Counted from the first letter of the stretch, positions 9,007-17,324 are shown. The stretch: 64,000 bases of DNA from Methyloversatilis universalis EHg5 (GCF_000378945.1 NZ_KB900539.1:2561234-2625233); one strand, 5' to 3'. Program-made: numbers and translations. Notes: generated by a model from the sequence alone, not told the origin.

Positions 9007-9496
9007 GAAGATGTGCGGCGGAAGAACGCGGCGGGGTCGGTGAAGGGTCGCGAATTATCCCCGAAATACGGCGCGCGCAGCGGCCGCACGTCGGGAAAGG
9101 CGCCCGTGGCGTGAGCGAGGGGAGCAGGCGCAGCCGAAGAGCCAAGAAAAAGCGGCCCGCGATTGCTCGCGAGCCGCAAAAAGAACCGGTGCTGTCCGCT
9201 AGGTCGCCCGGCCTCCCCATTGCCAGCCCCGCCGAGCGACGACCCGAGGAGCCTTCAAAATCGTCGCTACAGGGTTGGCACGCTTTTCTTAGCAGGCTGT
9301 GTGCCACCTTCGCACAAAAACGCAAGGCATTGAATTTCAAATGCTTTATTTACCCGCCCTTGACACCGCCCTGCCTGCGCGTTGCAACATGCAGCACGCT
9401 CATCTGCGTCCGGACATCCTCACAACAAAAACCTCGATGAAACCGGCTCTTGCGCGCCTGTGGTCCTTGTTGAAAATCGCAACGGCTCGTTGCAGC
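9007..9496. other. Divergent intergenic region between ccmA and the sensor kinase
   Basis: About 490 bases shared by the leftward ccm operon and the rightward kinase gene. It holds the terminator-like hairpin at 9147-9177 and an imperfect palindrome around GCATTGAATTTCAAATGC near 9328. I see no protein gene. Several possible kinase starts (9437, 9497, 9506) lie at its right end. Confidence 0.5.
9147..9177 (-). terminator. Orphan terminator-like hairpin upstream of ccmA
   Basis: GCGGC-c-CGCG and CGCG-a-GCCGC pair around a six-base loop (9152-9177). On the minus strand the stem is followed by TTTTTC. It would stop leftward transcripts just before ccmA, yet no minus-strand protein gene lies to its right. 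It may end a small RNA or protect ccmA from read-through. Confidence 0.5.
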
Positions 9497-10936
9497 ATGC
9501 AATTCATGAAACTGCTGCCCCGATCCCTGCACGGCAAGATCCTGCTCGGCTACATCGTGCTGGGCGGCCTGTTCGTGCTGCTGGTGTTCGCCGCGCTCGA
9601 CCAGGTGCGCCTGCTGCTGTCGCGCGTGGATGACGAACACCACGTCACCCGCATGCACGACGTGATCCGCGAAGCGCGCCGGCTGGAAAAGAACTATCTG
9701 CTGTTCCGCAAGCCGTCTGAACTGAAGGCGGCGGTGGGCAAGGCGGACGAGGCGCTGGCGCTGATCGCGCGCGACCGCGACCTGATGAAACGGGCCGCCC
9801 CCGGTTTCGCGCTGGACGAACTGACCGAGGTGCTGGCCGACTGGCGCGACCTGCTGGACGACCGTCTGCAGCGGCGCATCCGGCCGGGCGACCCGATCTC
9901 GCCGCTGGAAGAACGCATGGCGGAAGTGGGCAAGCAGGTGTTCGAAGAAAGCGAGCGGCTGTCCGACCAGGCGCGCGAGGCGATGCGCCGCGCGCTGTCC
10001 GGCCAGGAGTCGCAGCTCTACACCATCATGATTGCCGCGGTGGCGCTGGTGCTGGTGATCGGCCAGCTGGTCACGCGGCGCGTGGTGGCGCCGCTGCGCG
10101 AGGTGGAAAGCGATCTGGCGCGGGTGGGCACCGGCAATCAGGCACGGCTCACGCCGCGCGAGCGCGACGACGAAATCGCCGCCCTGGTGACCGCCTTCAA
10201 CCGCGCGCTCGGCGATCTGGAAGAACGCCAGCTCGCGGTGCTGCGCACTGCGCGGCTGGCCTCACTCGGCACCATGCTGTCCGGCGTCGCCCACGAGCTG
10301 AACAACCCGCTGTCCAATATTTCGCTGAACGCCCAGCTACTGCTGGAAGAGCGCGACGTGTGCGACCCGAAGCAGATCAACGGCTTCGTCGAACAGATCG
10401 ACGACCAGGTGCAGCGCGCCCAGCGCATCGTGCGCACCCTGCTCGACTTCGCCCGCGACAGCCACTTCGCGCTGGTGCGCCAGCCGCTGCGGCCGCTGGT
10501 GGAAGAAACCGTTTCGCTGCTGCGTGCCGAACGGCCGGACGCCGGCGACGCGGTGCACATCACCCTGCCGCCCGACCTGCAAGTGCTCGCAGACGGCCAG
10601 CGCATGCAGCAGGCACTGCTCAACCTGATCCGCAACGCGCTCGAAGCCTGTGCCGACGCCGGCATCGCGCCGCGCATCGAAGTGGCCGCGCGGCTGCGCG
10701 AAGGCGGTACAGAAATCACCGTAGGCGACAACGGACCGGGCGTGGACCCGCGCAATCTGGCGCGCGTGTTCGACCCCTTCTTCACCACGAAACCGGTCGG
10801 CAAGGGCTCCGGCCTCGGCCTGTTCGTGGTGCATGAGATCGCCGCAGAGCACGGCGGCAAGGCAGGCATCCACAACAGACCGGGCGGCGGCACCACGGTG
10901 TCGCTCTGGATTCCGGCGGAGGGGGACAAGGCATGA
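9497..10936 (+). CDS. Membrane sensor histidine kinase of an NtrB-like pair
   Basis: A 479-residue kinase. It has one membrane span (residues 16-35), a periplasmic helical sensor of about 140 residues, a second span (175-193), a HAMP linker (VAPLREVESDLARV), the phospho-acceptor box GVAHELNNPL with His266, and an ATPase domain with NLIRNALEA, VGDNGPG and GKGSGLGL. The HELNNPL box is typical of kinases that pair with sigma-54 activators. I used the ATG at 9497; those at 9437 and 9506 are also possible and none has a good ribosome-binding site. Its TGA overlaps the ATG of the regulator, so the two form an operon. The signal it senses is unknown. Confidence 0.9.
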   Translation: MQFMKLLPRSLHGKILLGYIVLGGLFVLLVFAALDQVRLLLSRVDDEHHVTRMHDVIREARRLEKNYLLFRKPSELKAAVGKADEALALIARDRDLMKRAAPGFALDELTEVLADWRDLLDDRLQRRIRPGDPISPLEERMAEVGKQVFEESERLSDQAREAMRRALSGQESQLYTIMIAAVALVLVIGQLVTRRVVAPLREVESDLARVGTGNQARLTPRERDDEIAALVTAFNRALGDLEERQLAVLRTARLASLGTMLSGVAHELNNPLSNISLNAQLLLEERDVCDPKQINGFVEQIDDQVQRAQRIVRTLLDFARDSHFALVRQPLRPLVEETVSLLRAERPDAGDAVHITLPPDLQVLADGQRMQQALLNLIRNALEACADAGIAPRIEVAARLREGGTEITVGDNGPGVDPRNLARVFDPFFTTKPVGKGSGLGLFVVHEIAAEHGGKAGIHNRPGGGTTVSLWIPAEGDKA

Positions 10937-12339
10937 GCAGCGCACACGTACTGCTGGTCGATGACGAAGCGGTGGCCCGGGAAGGACTGGCCACCGCGCT
11001 TCGCCGCGACGGACTCGAAGTGACCACCGCCGACAACGGCGAAGCCGCGCTCGCGCTGCTCAGACAGCACGATTACGAGGTGCTGCTGACCGACGTGAAG
11101 ATGCCGGGCATGGACGGCCTCGAACTGCTGCGCCGCGCGCGCGAGGCCTGGCCGGCCATGGAAGTGCTGGTGGTGACCGGCTTCGCCACCACCGAATCGG
11201 CGGTCGAGGCGATGCGGGCCGGCGCCTTCTATTACGTCTCCAAGCCCTTCCGGCTGGGCGAGGTGCGCAAGCTGGTGCGCGAGGCGGCGGACAAGGCGCA
11301 GCTGCGCGCCGAGAACCAGCGCCTGCGCCAACTGGTCGAGCACGCGGCGGACGAACGCATCATCACGCGCGACGAAGGCATGCGCGCCATCCTCGACATC
11401 GCGCGCGGCGTGGCACCCACCGACTGCAATGTGCTCATCGTCGGCGAAACCGGCACCGGCAAGGAACTGCTCGCCCGCCACGTGCATGCGCACAGCCGGC
11501 GCGCCAGCGGGCCCTTCGTCGCGGTGAACTGCGGCGCGCTGAACGAGGAGCTGCTGGCCAACGAACTGTTCGGCCACGAAAAGGGCGCCTACACCGGCGC
11601 TGCCCAGGCGCGCGGCGGTCTGGTCGAAGCGGCCCAGGGCGGCACGCTCTTCCTCGACGAAGTGACCGAAATGTCGGCCAGCATGCAGGTGAAGCTGCTG
11701 CGCCTGCTGCAGGAGCGCGAATATCTGCGCGTCGGCGGCACCGAACCGGTACGCGCCGACGTGCGCTTCCTCGCCGCCACCAACCGCGAACCGCGCGCGG
11801 CGGTCGAAGCCGGGCAGTTCAGGCAGGACATCTACTTCCGCCTCAACGTGGTGACGCTGCAGCTGCCGCCGCTGCGCGAGCGGCGCGACGACATTCCGCT
11901 GCTGGCGCAGCAGTTCGTGCGCCGCGCGGCGCAGGCCATGGGCAAGAACGTGACCGCAATCGCCCCGCCGGCGATGCAGAAGCTGTGCGGCTACGACTTC
12001 CCGGGCAATGTGCGCGAGCTGGAAAACATCATCGAGCGCGGTGTCGCGCTGGCCGGCGGCAGCATGCTGGGCGAAGAGGACCTGCCACCCGGCCTGGGCG
12101 CGCGCGGCAGCGCCGGCGCCCGTGGCGGCAATGGCGAGGTGCGTACGCTGGAGGCGGTCGAGCGCGGCCACATCCTCGACGTGCTGGCCGGCGTCGGCGG
12201 CAACCGCGCCCTGGCCGCCCGCCTGCTCGGCATCGACCGCGTGTCGCTGTGGCGCAAGCTGCGCCGCTATGAAGAACAGGGGCTGATCGAAGCGGACGAA
12301 ACCGACGGCGCACTGCGGGTGCGCGACGTGAGCGCCTGA
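10933..12339 (+). CDS. Sigma-54-dependent response regulator, NtrC family
   Basis: A 468-residue activator in three parts. The receiver domain has the acidic pair DD10-11, phospho-acceptor Asp54 (LLTDVKMPG) and KPF. The AAA+ domain has Walker A GETGTGKE, the sigma-54 contact loop GAYTGA and Walker B GGTLFLDEV. A Fis-type helix-turn-helix ends it (NRALAARLLGIDRVSLWRKLRRY). It should bind upstream enhancers and open RNA polymerase-sigma-54 promoters. A promoter of that kind lies 113 bases downstream of its stop and another fits the PKS operon. Confidence 0.93.
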   Translation: MSSAHVLLVDDEAVAREGLATALRRDGLEVTTADNGEAALALLRQHDYEVLLTDVKMPGMDGLELLRRAREAWPAMEVLVVTGFATTESAVEAMRAGAFYYVSKPFRLGEVRKLVREAADKAQLRAENQRLRQLVEHAADERIITRDEGMRAILDIARGVAPTDCNVLIVGETGTGKELLARHVHAHSRRASGPFVAVNCGALNEELLANELFGHEKGAYTGAAQARGGLVEAAQGGTLFLDEVTEMSASMQVKLLRLLQEREYLRVGGTEPVRADVRFLAATNREPRAAVEAGQFRQDIYFRLNVVTLQLPPLRERRDDIPLLAQQFVRRAAQAMGKNVTAIAPPAMQKLCGYDFPGNVRELENIIERGVALAGGSMLGEEDLPPGLGARGSAGARGGNGEVRTLEAVERGHILDVLAGVGGNRALAARLLGIDRVSLWRKLRRYEEQGLIEADETDGALRVRDVSA

Positions 12340-12451
12340 GCGCACCACGCGCGGGCGCCCGGTCTGCCCGGCGTCACCGGATGCGTGATCCGCGGCGCGC
12401 CAGCGTGCGCTTTAGCAGATGATTTCGTCGGCAATTGGGCGCAGGATGTGG

Positions 12452-12467
12452 TGGCACGCTTGATGCA
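12452..12467 (+). promoter_or_regulatory. Sigma-54 (-24/-12) promoter candidate for the HAD phosphatase gene
   Basis: TGGCACGCTTGATGCA: the invariant GG (12453-12454) and GC (12465-12466) are exactly ten bases apart and the -24 box is perfect (TGGCAC). The -12 box is ATGC rather than TTGC. Transcription would start near 12478, about 97 bases before the HAD gene. An inverted repeat CGGAT-N5-ATCCG at 12378-12392 could be an enhancer. It sits just after the gene for a sigma-54 activator. Confidence 0.65.
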
Positions 12468-12574
12468 AGCTGCGTACTGACCGTCGCCGGTGCGGCGGTC
12501 AGATTCCACGCCCCCGCCGTCGTCCGGCGTGGTGCCGGAGGCACGCCCGGGGGCCCGCGAGAAGGAGCCCCGCC

Positions 12575-13372
12575 ATGTCCCTGCCCCTGCCCTCTCACCC
12601 CCAGGCCCTGCTGATCGACCTTGCCGGCGTACTGCACGTGGGCGACCGCGTGCTGCCCGGCGCCGTACCCGCCCTCGCCGCGCTGCGCGCCGCCGGCCTC
12701 AAGCTGGTATTCATGACCAACACCACTCGCACGCCCCGGCGCACGCTGGTCGCGAAGATGCAGAAACTCGGCCTCGACGTGCGCGACCACGAACTGCTCA
12801 CCGCGCCCGGCGCCACGCAGAACCTGGTGCGCAGCCGTGGCCTGCATCCGCACTGGATCGTGCATCCGGACCTGCGCGACGAAGTCGGGCCGGACGCCGC
12901 CGAGCCGGACGCGCTGGTGCTCGGCGACGCCGGCCCATATTTCGACTACGCCACGCTGAACACCGCCTTCCGCCTCATCATGCGCGGCCTGCCCTTCATC
13001 GCGATGGCGCGCAACCGTCACTTCAAGGAAGAGGACGGCCTGTCGCTCGACATGGGCGCCTTCGTCGCCGGGCTGGAATACAGCACCGGCGCCCGCGCCG
13101 AAATCGCCGGCAAACCCGCCGCCCCCTTCTTCCAGGCCGCACTCGATCTGGCCGGCGTCACCGCCCACCAGGCCATCATGATCGGCGACGACCTGCGCGA
13201 CGACATCGGCGGCTCCCAGGCCGCCGGCATCGCCGGTGTTCTGGTGCGCACCGGAAAATACACCCCGGCGGACGAGCAGGATCCGGACATCCACCCCGCC
13301 GCCATCGCGAACGACTTCGCCGCCTTTGCGGACCAGTTGACTGGAAAACGGGCGAGCTGTCGGGCGGCGTGA
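12575..13372 (+). CDS. HAD-superfamily phosphatase, HDHD2/LHPP-like (subclass IIA)
   Basis: A 265-residue hydrolase. The nucleophile motif is LIDLAGVLH (Asp15). The usual second Asp is replaced by Ala, as in the HDHD2/LHPP branch, where DLSG or DISG is normal. Other motifs are FMTNTTR (motif II), Lys in AGKPAAPFF and the acidic motif MIGDDLRDDIGGS. A C2-type cap lies between. Bacterial members act on small phosphate esters; LHPP acts on phosphohistidine and pyrophosphate. The substrate here is unknown. AAGGAG at 12563-12568 supports the ATG. The upstream sigma-54-type promoter suggests control by the neighbouring two-component system. Confidence 0.85.
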   Translation: MSLPLPSHPQALLIDLAGVLHVGDRVLPGAVPALAALRAAGLKLVFMTNTTRTPRRTLVAKMQKLGLDVRDHELLTAPGATQNLVRSRGLHPHWIVHPDLRDEVGPDAAEPDALVLGDAGPYFDYATLNTAFRLIMRGLPFIAMARNRHFKEEDGLSLDMGAFVAGLEYSTGARAEIAGKPAAPFFQAALDLAGVTAHQAIMIGDDLRDDIGGSQAAGIAGVLVRTGKYTPADEQDPDIHPAAIANDFAAFADQLTGKRASCRAA

Positions 13373-13604
13373 GGCAGCTCCCACGCTATACAGCCCGAGC
13401 AGGAATCAGATGACCTTCGCCACGGGAAGTACCGAGGCCAATGTGATGTACGAGGCCGGAAAGGCGTCGCAGTCAAATCGTCAGCAGCCCGACCTGAAAG
13501 CCCTCAGCGGGGCTCATCGACCGATTAGGCTCGCAGCATGTCCGCCTCGCCCGGAGGTCTGAGCGTGTCCGCGCGCCCTCTCGTGTAACACCGCAGCCTT
13601 CATA

Positions 13605-13620
13605 CTGTGCGTAAACACAG
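13605..13620. promoter_or_regulatory. LexA (SOS) box
   Basis: CTGTGCGTAAACACAG is a perfect CTGT-N8-ACAG LexA operator, extended by TA before and TT after. Integron integrase promoters commonly carry such a box next to attI. Here the attI-like site lies 55 bases to the right, but the integrase gene that should be controlled is missing. Confidence 0.7.
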
Positions 13621-13674
13621 TTCAATAGGTAACACGATGATTTCAATACCAAACAAGTTGCACGGTCTGCTGGA

Positions 13675-13730
13675 ATATCACGCAGCGTTCTGATATATCA
13701 CGCAGATATGATGTATACATCACGTTAGGC
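13675..13730 (+). repeat. attI-like site: two direct repeats and a GTTAGGC core
   Basis: ATATCACGCAG occurs twice (13675-13685 and 13695-13705), 20 bases apart. A 14-bp perfect palindrome TGATGTATACATCA (13709-13722) follows, then the core GTTAGGC (13724-13730) that starts the first cassette. In attI sites, direct repeats upstream of the core bind extra integrase monomers. No integrase gene remains to confirm it. Confidence 0.55.
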
Positions 13731-13736
13731 GACAAC

Positions 13737-14201
13737 ATGAACACGCTTCGATCCAGGGTTCGGGAGTTTGCGTGGGTTGCACCAGGGGCAATTCTGTTCG
13801 CAGTCGCAGCCGTCCTTTGGGGCTCACGAGACACTTGCGATAGTGGCGGCTGCGCAGTTGGCGTTGTGATTGCCATGGTCGTGCTTGCCATAGCGTGGCC
13901 GATCGCTGCGGTAGTGTGTTCGAAGGTCGCGGCCTGGCTCTCCGAGAGGCGTAGGCTCAACTTGTTCACGTTCGTTGTAGCGGTGGGGGCGGTTGGGGCC
14001 GCCCTCTGTGTCCCGATGGTCGCCGTTTCCATCTGGAGCCAGTTTCTCCTTTTCGAATCGTTCGTGCTCTTGGCCTTCGCGTTAGCCACAGGCTTTGCGA
14101 TCGCAATAAGTTGGTGGGCGATTCGAATCGGGTTTGCGCTGAGCCCCGGTGTCATCGCACTGTCGCCTAACACCTCGCTCGAGCGGACGCTTGAGGGATA
14201 A
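13737..14201 (+). CDS. Small multi-span membrane protein on a gene cassette
   Basis: A 154-residue hydrophobic protein with about four membrane spans (roughly residues 14-30, 38-62, 76-98 and 108-135) and one CDSGGC pair of cysteines. I recognise no family. It starts 13 bases after the cassette core GTTAGGC and has no Shine-Dalgarno, as is common for cassette genes. The frame runs into the attC site, so the last residues (SPNTSLERTLEG) are encoded by attC DNA. Its lower GC and AT-richer flank differ from the neighbouring genes and fit acquisition. Confidence 0.7.
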   Translation: MNTLRSRVREFAWVAPGAILFAVAAVLWGSRDTCDSGGCAVGVVIAMVVLAIAWPIAAVVCSKVAAWLSERRRLNLFTFVVAVGAVGAALCVPMVAVSIWSQFLLFESFVLLAFALATGFAIAISWWAIRIGFALSPGVIALSPNTSLERTLEG

Positions 14202-14251
14202 AGTGCCAAGCTCGTACGTCAGCGCGCGCGCCGCTCAGCTCAACCGTTGAG
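14165..14251 (+). repeat. attC recombination site of cassette 1
   Basis: R'' is GCCTAAC (14165-14171). Together with the four bases before it, it is an 11-base exact reverse complement of the cassette's own 5' end at 13724-13734, as expected of a cassette that was once a circle. L'' (CTCGAGCGG, 14178-14186) pairs with L' (CCGCTCAG, 14231-14238) if one C stays extrahelical, the standard attC geometry. The 3' core reads GTTGAG and is cut by the IS. Confidence 0.7.
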
Positions 14252-16040
14252 GCTGTAGAAAAACCCCTCCCCACCTTCGTTCGTTTACATGCCGTCGTTA
14301 TGATTGCGCATCGCCTCCCCGGAGCCCTGCGATGCCGCGATTCAAGACGCCCGACTACGACCTGAAGCTCATCCCGGTCGATTTCGCGCAGCAGGTGCTG
14401 CCCGGCACCTTCGAGTTCGCGCTCTGCCACCTGGTCGACAACGAACTCGATCTCTCCACGCTCCGCACCCGCTACGCCAACGATGCCGGGGGTGCCCCGG
14501 CCTTCGATCCGGCCGTGCTGCTCAAGATCGTGCTGCTCGGGTACTCGCGCGGGCTGATCAGTTCGCGTTCCATCGCCACCGCCTGCCGCACCAACGTGCT
14601 GTTCATGGCCGTCTCCGGCGACAGCGCACCGCACTTCACCACCGTCGCCCACTTCGTCAGCCGTCTGGGCGATGAGGCTCGCGCGCTCTTCACCCAGGTA
14701 CTGCTCGTGTGCGACCGCCAGGGGCTGATCGGGCGCGAACTCTTCGCCATCGACGGCGTCAAGCTGCCGTCGAATGCATCCAAGGCCAAGAGCGGCACGC
14801 GTGCCGACTTCGAGCGCGAAGCCGCAAAGATGGAAGCGGCCGTGCAGCGCATGATCGGTGAGCAGAAGGCGCGCGATGCGCAAGCGAGCAATGACGACGC
14901 AGCCCGTGCACAGCGCACCCGAGAGCGCTTGAGCCACGAAGCAGCAAAGATCCGCGACTGGCTCGCGCGCAACCCACGTGACAGGCAAGGCGCCAAGGGC
15001 GCGCTGCGCCTGTCCAACCGCACCGACAACGACTCGGCCAAGATGGCCACCGCCAAGGGCGTGGTCCAGGGCTATACCGGCGTGGCCACGGTCGATGCGG
15101 CCCACCAGATCGTGGTCGATGCCCAGGCACACGGCACCGGATCGGAACAGGAACTGCTGTTGCCAGTGATCGATGCAAGCAGCGCACAGCGCAAAGAGCA
15201 CACCGCGATCTGCGCTGACGCCGGCTATCACTCCGAGAAGAACCTCGCCGGGCTGGAGAGCCGGAACGTCCCCGCCTGGGTGTGTGACAACGGTTACCGG
15301 CAGCGCGACCCGAGATACGCCGATCAGGCCAGACACAAAGCAAAGCCTGACGCGCTGTGGGACAAGAGCGAGAAGGCGAAGCTGGCACGCACGGCCAGCA
15401 AGAACACGCGCTACGCCAACACCGACTTCACCGAAGCGGAAGACCGCAGCCACTGCCTCTGCCCGGCGGGCAAGCGCCTCTATCGCAACGGCGCCGAATG
15501 CACGATCAACGGCTACGCCGCCACCAAGTACACCGGTGCCGAGCGCGACTGCGTGCCGTGCGAGCAGCGCAGCCGCTGCCTGCGCACGCCAGAGAAGACC
15601 AAGGTGCGACAGGTCGCTTTCTTCCGCGGCAAACGCGACGGCGTCGAATCACACACCGAGCGGATGAAGCGGCGCATCGATTCCAGCGAGGGCAAGCGGA
15701 TGATCGCCGCGCGGTTTGCCACCGTAGAGCCGGTGTTCGGCAACCTGCGGCACAACAAGCGGCTCGCCCGCTTCACGCTGCGCGGGCGCACAAAAGTGGA
15801 TGGGCAGTGGAAGCTGTACTGCCTGGTGCACAACATCGAAAAGCTCGGGCACCACGGATACGCAAATTAGGTAAGCTCGCGGGCAGGCCACGACTACGGC
15901 ATCGCGCCGGTCAAGGGCCACGGCTGACGTCAGGGGACGACGATGAAACGAAGATCGAGATACTGAAATGAGGATGAACCACTTCGGACCGGCCAAGGCC
16001 GGAAGCAATCGCTTGCCCCGCAATGGGGTTTTTCTACAGC
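14252..16040. mobile_element. IS1182-type insertion sequence, 1789 bp, complete
   Basis: The ends are perfect 16-bp inverted repeats: GCTGTAGAAAAACCCC at 14252-14267 and its complement at 16025-16040. One transposase gene fills most of it. No exact target duplication is seen: the left flank reads CGTTGAG and the right GTCGTTAGAC. Both flanks are integron core-like, so the element sits exactly at a cassette junction and an intervening cassette may have been lost. Confidence 0.9.
14332..15870 (+). CDS. IS1182-family DDE transposase
   Basis: A 512-residue transposase. An InsH/DUF772-type N-terminal domain (residues 1-150, with LKIVLLGYSRGLISSR) is followed by a charged coiled-coil insertion (about 160-215). 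The DDE core has Asp in FAIDGVKLPSNAS, Asp in ICADAGYHSE and Glu in VEPVFGNLRHNKRL. Between the last two lies a CxC...CxxC zinc-ribbon-like segment (HCLCPAGK, DCVPCEQRSRC), usual in this family. The frame is intact. The 155 bases between its stop and the right repeat hold no gene. Confidence 0.92.
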   Translation: MPRFKTPDYDLKLIPVDFAQQVLPGTFEFALCHLVDNELDLSTLRTRYANDAGGAPAFDPAVLLKIVLLGYSRGLISSRSIATACRTNVLFMAVSGDSAPHFTTVAHFVSRLGDEARALFTQVLLVCDRQGLIGRELFAIDGVKLPSNASKAKSGTRADFEREAAKMEAAVQRMIGEQKARDAQASNDDAARAQRTRERLSHEAAKIRDWLARNPRDRQGAKGALRLSNRTDNDSAKMATAKGVVQGYTGVATVDAAHQIVVDAQAHGTGSEQELLLPVIDASSAQRKEHTAICADAGYHSEKNLAGLESRNVPAWVCDNGYRQRDPRYADQARHKAKPDALWDKSEKAKLARTASKNTRYANTDFTEAEDRSHCLCPAGKRLYRNGAECTINGYAATKYTGAERDCVPCEQRSRCLRTPEKTKVRQVAFFRGKRDGVESHTERMKRRIDSSEGKRMIAARFATVEPVFGNLRHNKRLARFTLRGRTKVDGQWKLYCLVHNIEKLGHHGYAN

Positions 16041-16043
16041 GTC

Positions 16044-16053
16044 GTTAGACGCC
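16044..16053 (+). repeat. 5' core of cassette 2 (attC R' half)
   Basis: GTTAGACGCC directly right of the IS fits the GTTRRRY core. It is the exact reverse complement of GGCGTCTAAC at 16744-16753 at the far end of the same cassette, 10 of 10 bases. Confidence 0.65.
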
Positions 16054-16057
16054 TTCC

Positions 16058-16789
16058 ATGTCTTCGAAGAAGCTACCGTCGTACAAGGGAAAATTGAGTG
16101 CAAAGCAGATCGCCGACGGAATGAACGCAGCGAACGCAAATGCAAGACGCCTGCTTGAAGACGCTCAGGCCCTGGTGCAGATTGGCCGCTTTCCAACCGC
16201 GGCCTCTCTCGCTGCCTTATCGATAGAGGAATCCGGCAAAGTCTCGATACTTCGGAGCCTTTCAACATCCAAGTCTCAAGAAGAAGCTGCTGCCGCGTGG
16301 AAGGACTACAGGTCGCACACCCGAAAGAACGTCCAGTGGCTCCTTCCCGACATGGCGCTAAAGGGCGCGCAAAAGCTGGAGGACTTCCGCCCTCTTTTTG
16401 ACGTTAACGCAGAGCATCCGCACTTACTTGACCAAGTCAAACAGCTCGGGTTCTACACAGATTGCCTTGGCAAGGGTAACTGGTCGGTTCCCTCCGAAGT
16501 TGTCGATGAGCAGCTAGCAAAGAGCCTGATTCAGGTAGCCGCAGTCTCTGTTGGCAAGAAGGAGATCTCAGTGAAAGAAGTCGAGCTATGGATTCAGCAT
16601 GTCGGGTCCGCCCCCAAAGGCGACTTAGCTGCCGGAAAGAAAGCTCTGGTTTCTTGGTACGCAGCCATGCAGGAAGCCGGCTTGTGTCCCAGCGGAGAAA
16701 ACCTGATGGAGCGGTTCATTCATCTGGGCATTCCGATGCCACAGGCGTCTAACCCCTCCTATATGGACTCCCCCCAAAATCAAGACTGA
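16058..16789 (+). CDS. AbiV-family (HEPN) abortive-infection protein on a gene cassette
   Basis: A 243-residue protein whose first half matches the HEPN_AbiV fold: NANARRLLEDAQALVQIGRFPTA and then LAALSIEESGKVSI, where the EE-x-GK helix is the family hallmark. Lactococcal AbiV blocks phage late translation through the phage SaV protein, so a role in phage defence is likely by family. The ATG lies 7 bases after the cassette core GTTAGAC. The C-terminal residues after PMPQA are encoded by the truncated attC and foreign DNA beyond it, so the natural end may differ. The opposite-strand frames are shadows. Confidence 0.75.
   Translation: MSSKKLPSYKGKLSAKQIADGMNAANANARRLLEDAQALVQIGRFPTAASLAALSIEESGKVSILRSLSTSKSQEEAAAAWKDYRSHTRKNVQWLLPDMALKGAQKLEDFRPLFDVNAEHPHLLDQVKQLGFYTDCLGKGNWSVPSEVVDEQLAKSLIQVAAVSVGKKEISVKEVELWIQHVGSAPKGDLAAGKKALVSWYAAMQEAGLCPSGENLMERFIHLGIPMPQASNPSYMDSPQNQD
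16744..16753 (+). repeat. R'' of the cassette 2 attC, site truncated
   Basis: GGCGTCTAAC matches R'' (GTCTAAC, 16747-16753) and complements the cassette's 5' core. The sequence after CCCCTCC shows no L''/L' pairing, so the attC site has been cut by an insertion or deletion at about 16760. Confidence 0.6.
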
Positions 16790-17324
16790 CCGATAGTCTG
16801 GTTTTCCCGGGTAGATCACTTGCAGTCGTATATCTGGCATCCGTAGTGGGTTTAGAGTGACCCGTGCCGACATGGAATCTGCGCGGCGAGCGGCAACCGG
16901 GTGGCGCCGCGACCGCTGAAAGACCGCCTGCGGACGGCCGGGTTCTGGACGGCCTTGGTGGCACAGGCCTACGCCGGGGAAGTTTCAGGGTCGGGCCACG
17001 TTTTCCCCGCGTACCGCTCGCCGAGACGGCTGGCCCGACATGCGCTTTCCGCCGCCGCCCCGATACGTGGATCTTTACCGAAGACACTGAGTAGGCACGC
17101 CGTCTGAGGCGAAGGCTTCGTCCGGCAACACCTGAAACCGATGACCCTTCCGACTGCGCTTTGCGCGAGGTCGATCGGCGGGCGGCGTCTGTGCAGGTTC
17201 GATCCAGTGACCCAGCACTCAGTAGCTCAAAGCAATAATCTAATCTGCAGGTGCTAAACTCCGCGCCCGTTCTGATCGATCCATACGGCATTTTATGGTT
17301 TTCCCCCGTGCTACCGGAAACGGC
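16790..17324. other. Gene-free junction DNA after the cassette region
   Basis: About 535 bases without a supportable gene. The left part (about 16760-16850) has a C-rich start (GACTCCCCCC) that looks like an IS end, but no transposase follows. Around 16961-16980 the motif CAGGCCTACGCCGGGG recurs in related form at 18535-18550. The rest has mixed composition and shadow frames only. Confidence 0.4.

Noticed and set aside
9276-9295. TGGCACG upstream of the histidine kinase as a sigma-54 promoter
   Set aside because: No GC dinucleotide ten bases after the GG; the nearest GC is 13 bases away.
13373-13604. Residual integrase gene left of the LexA box
   Set aside because: Neither strand encodes any tyrosine-recombinase motif; only short frames, such as a 29-codon minus frame after the box.
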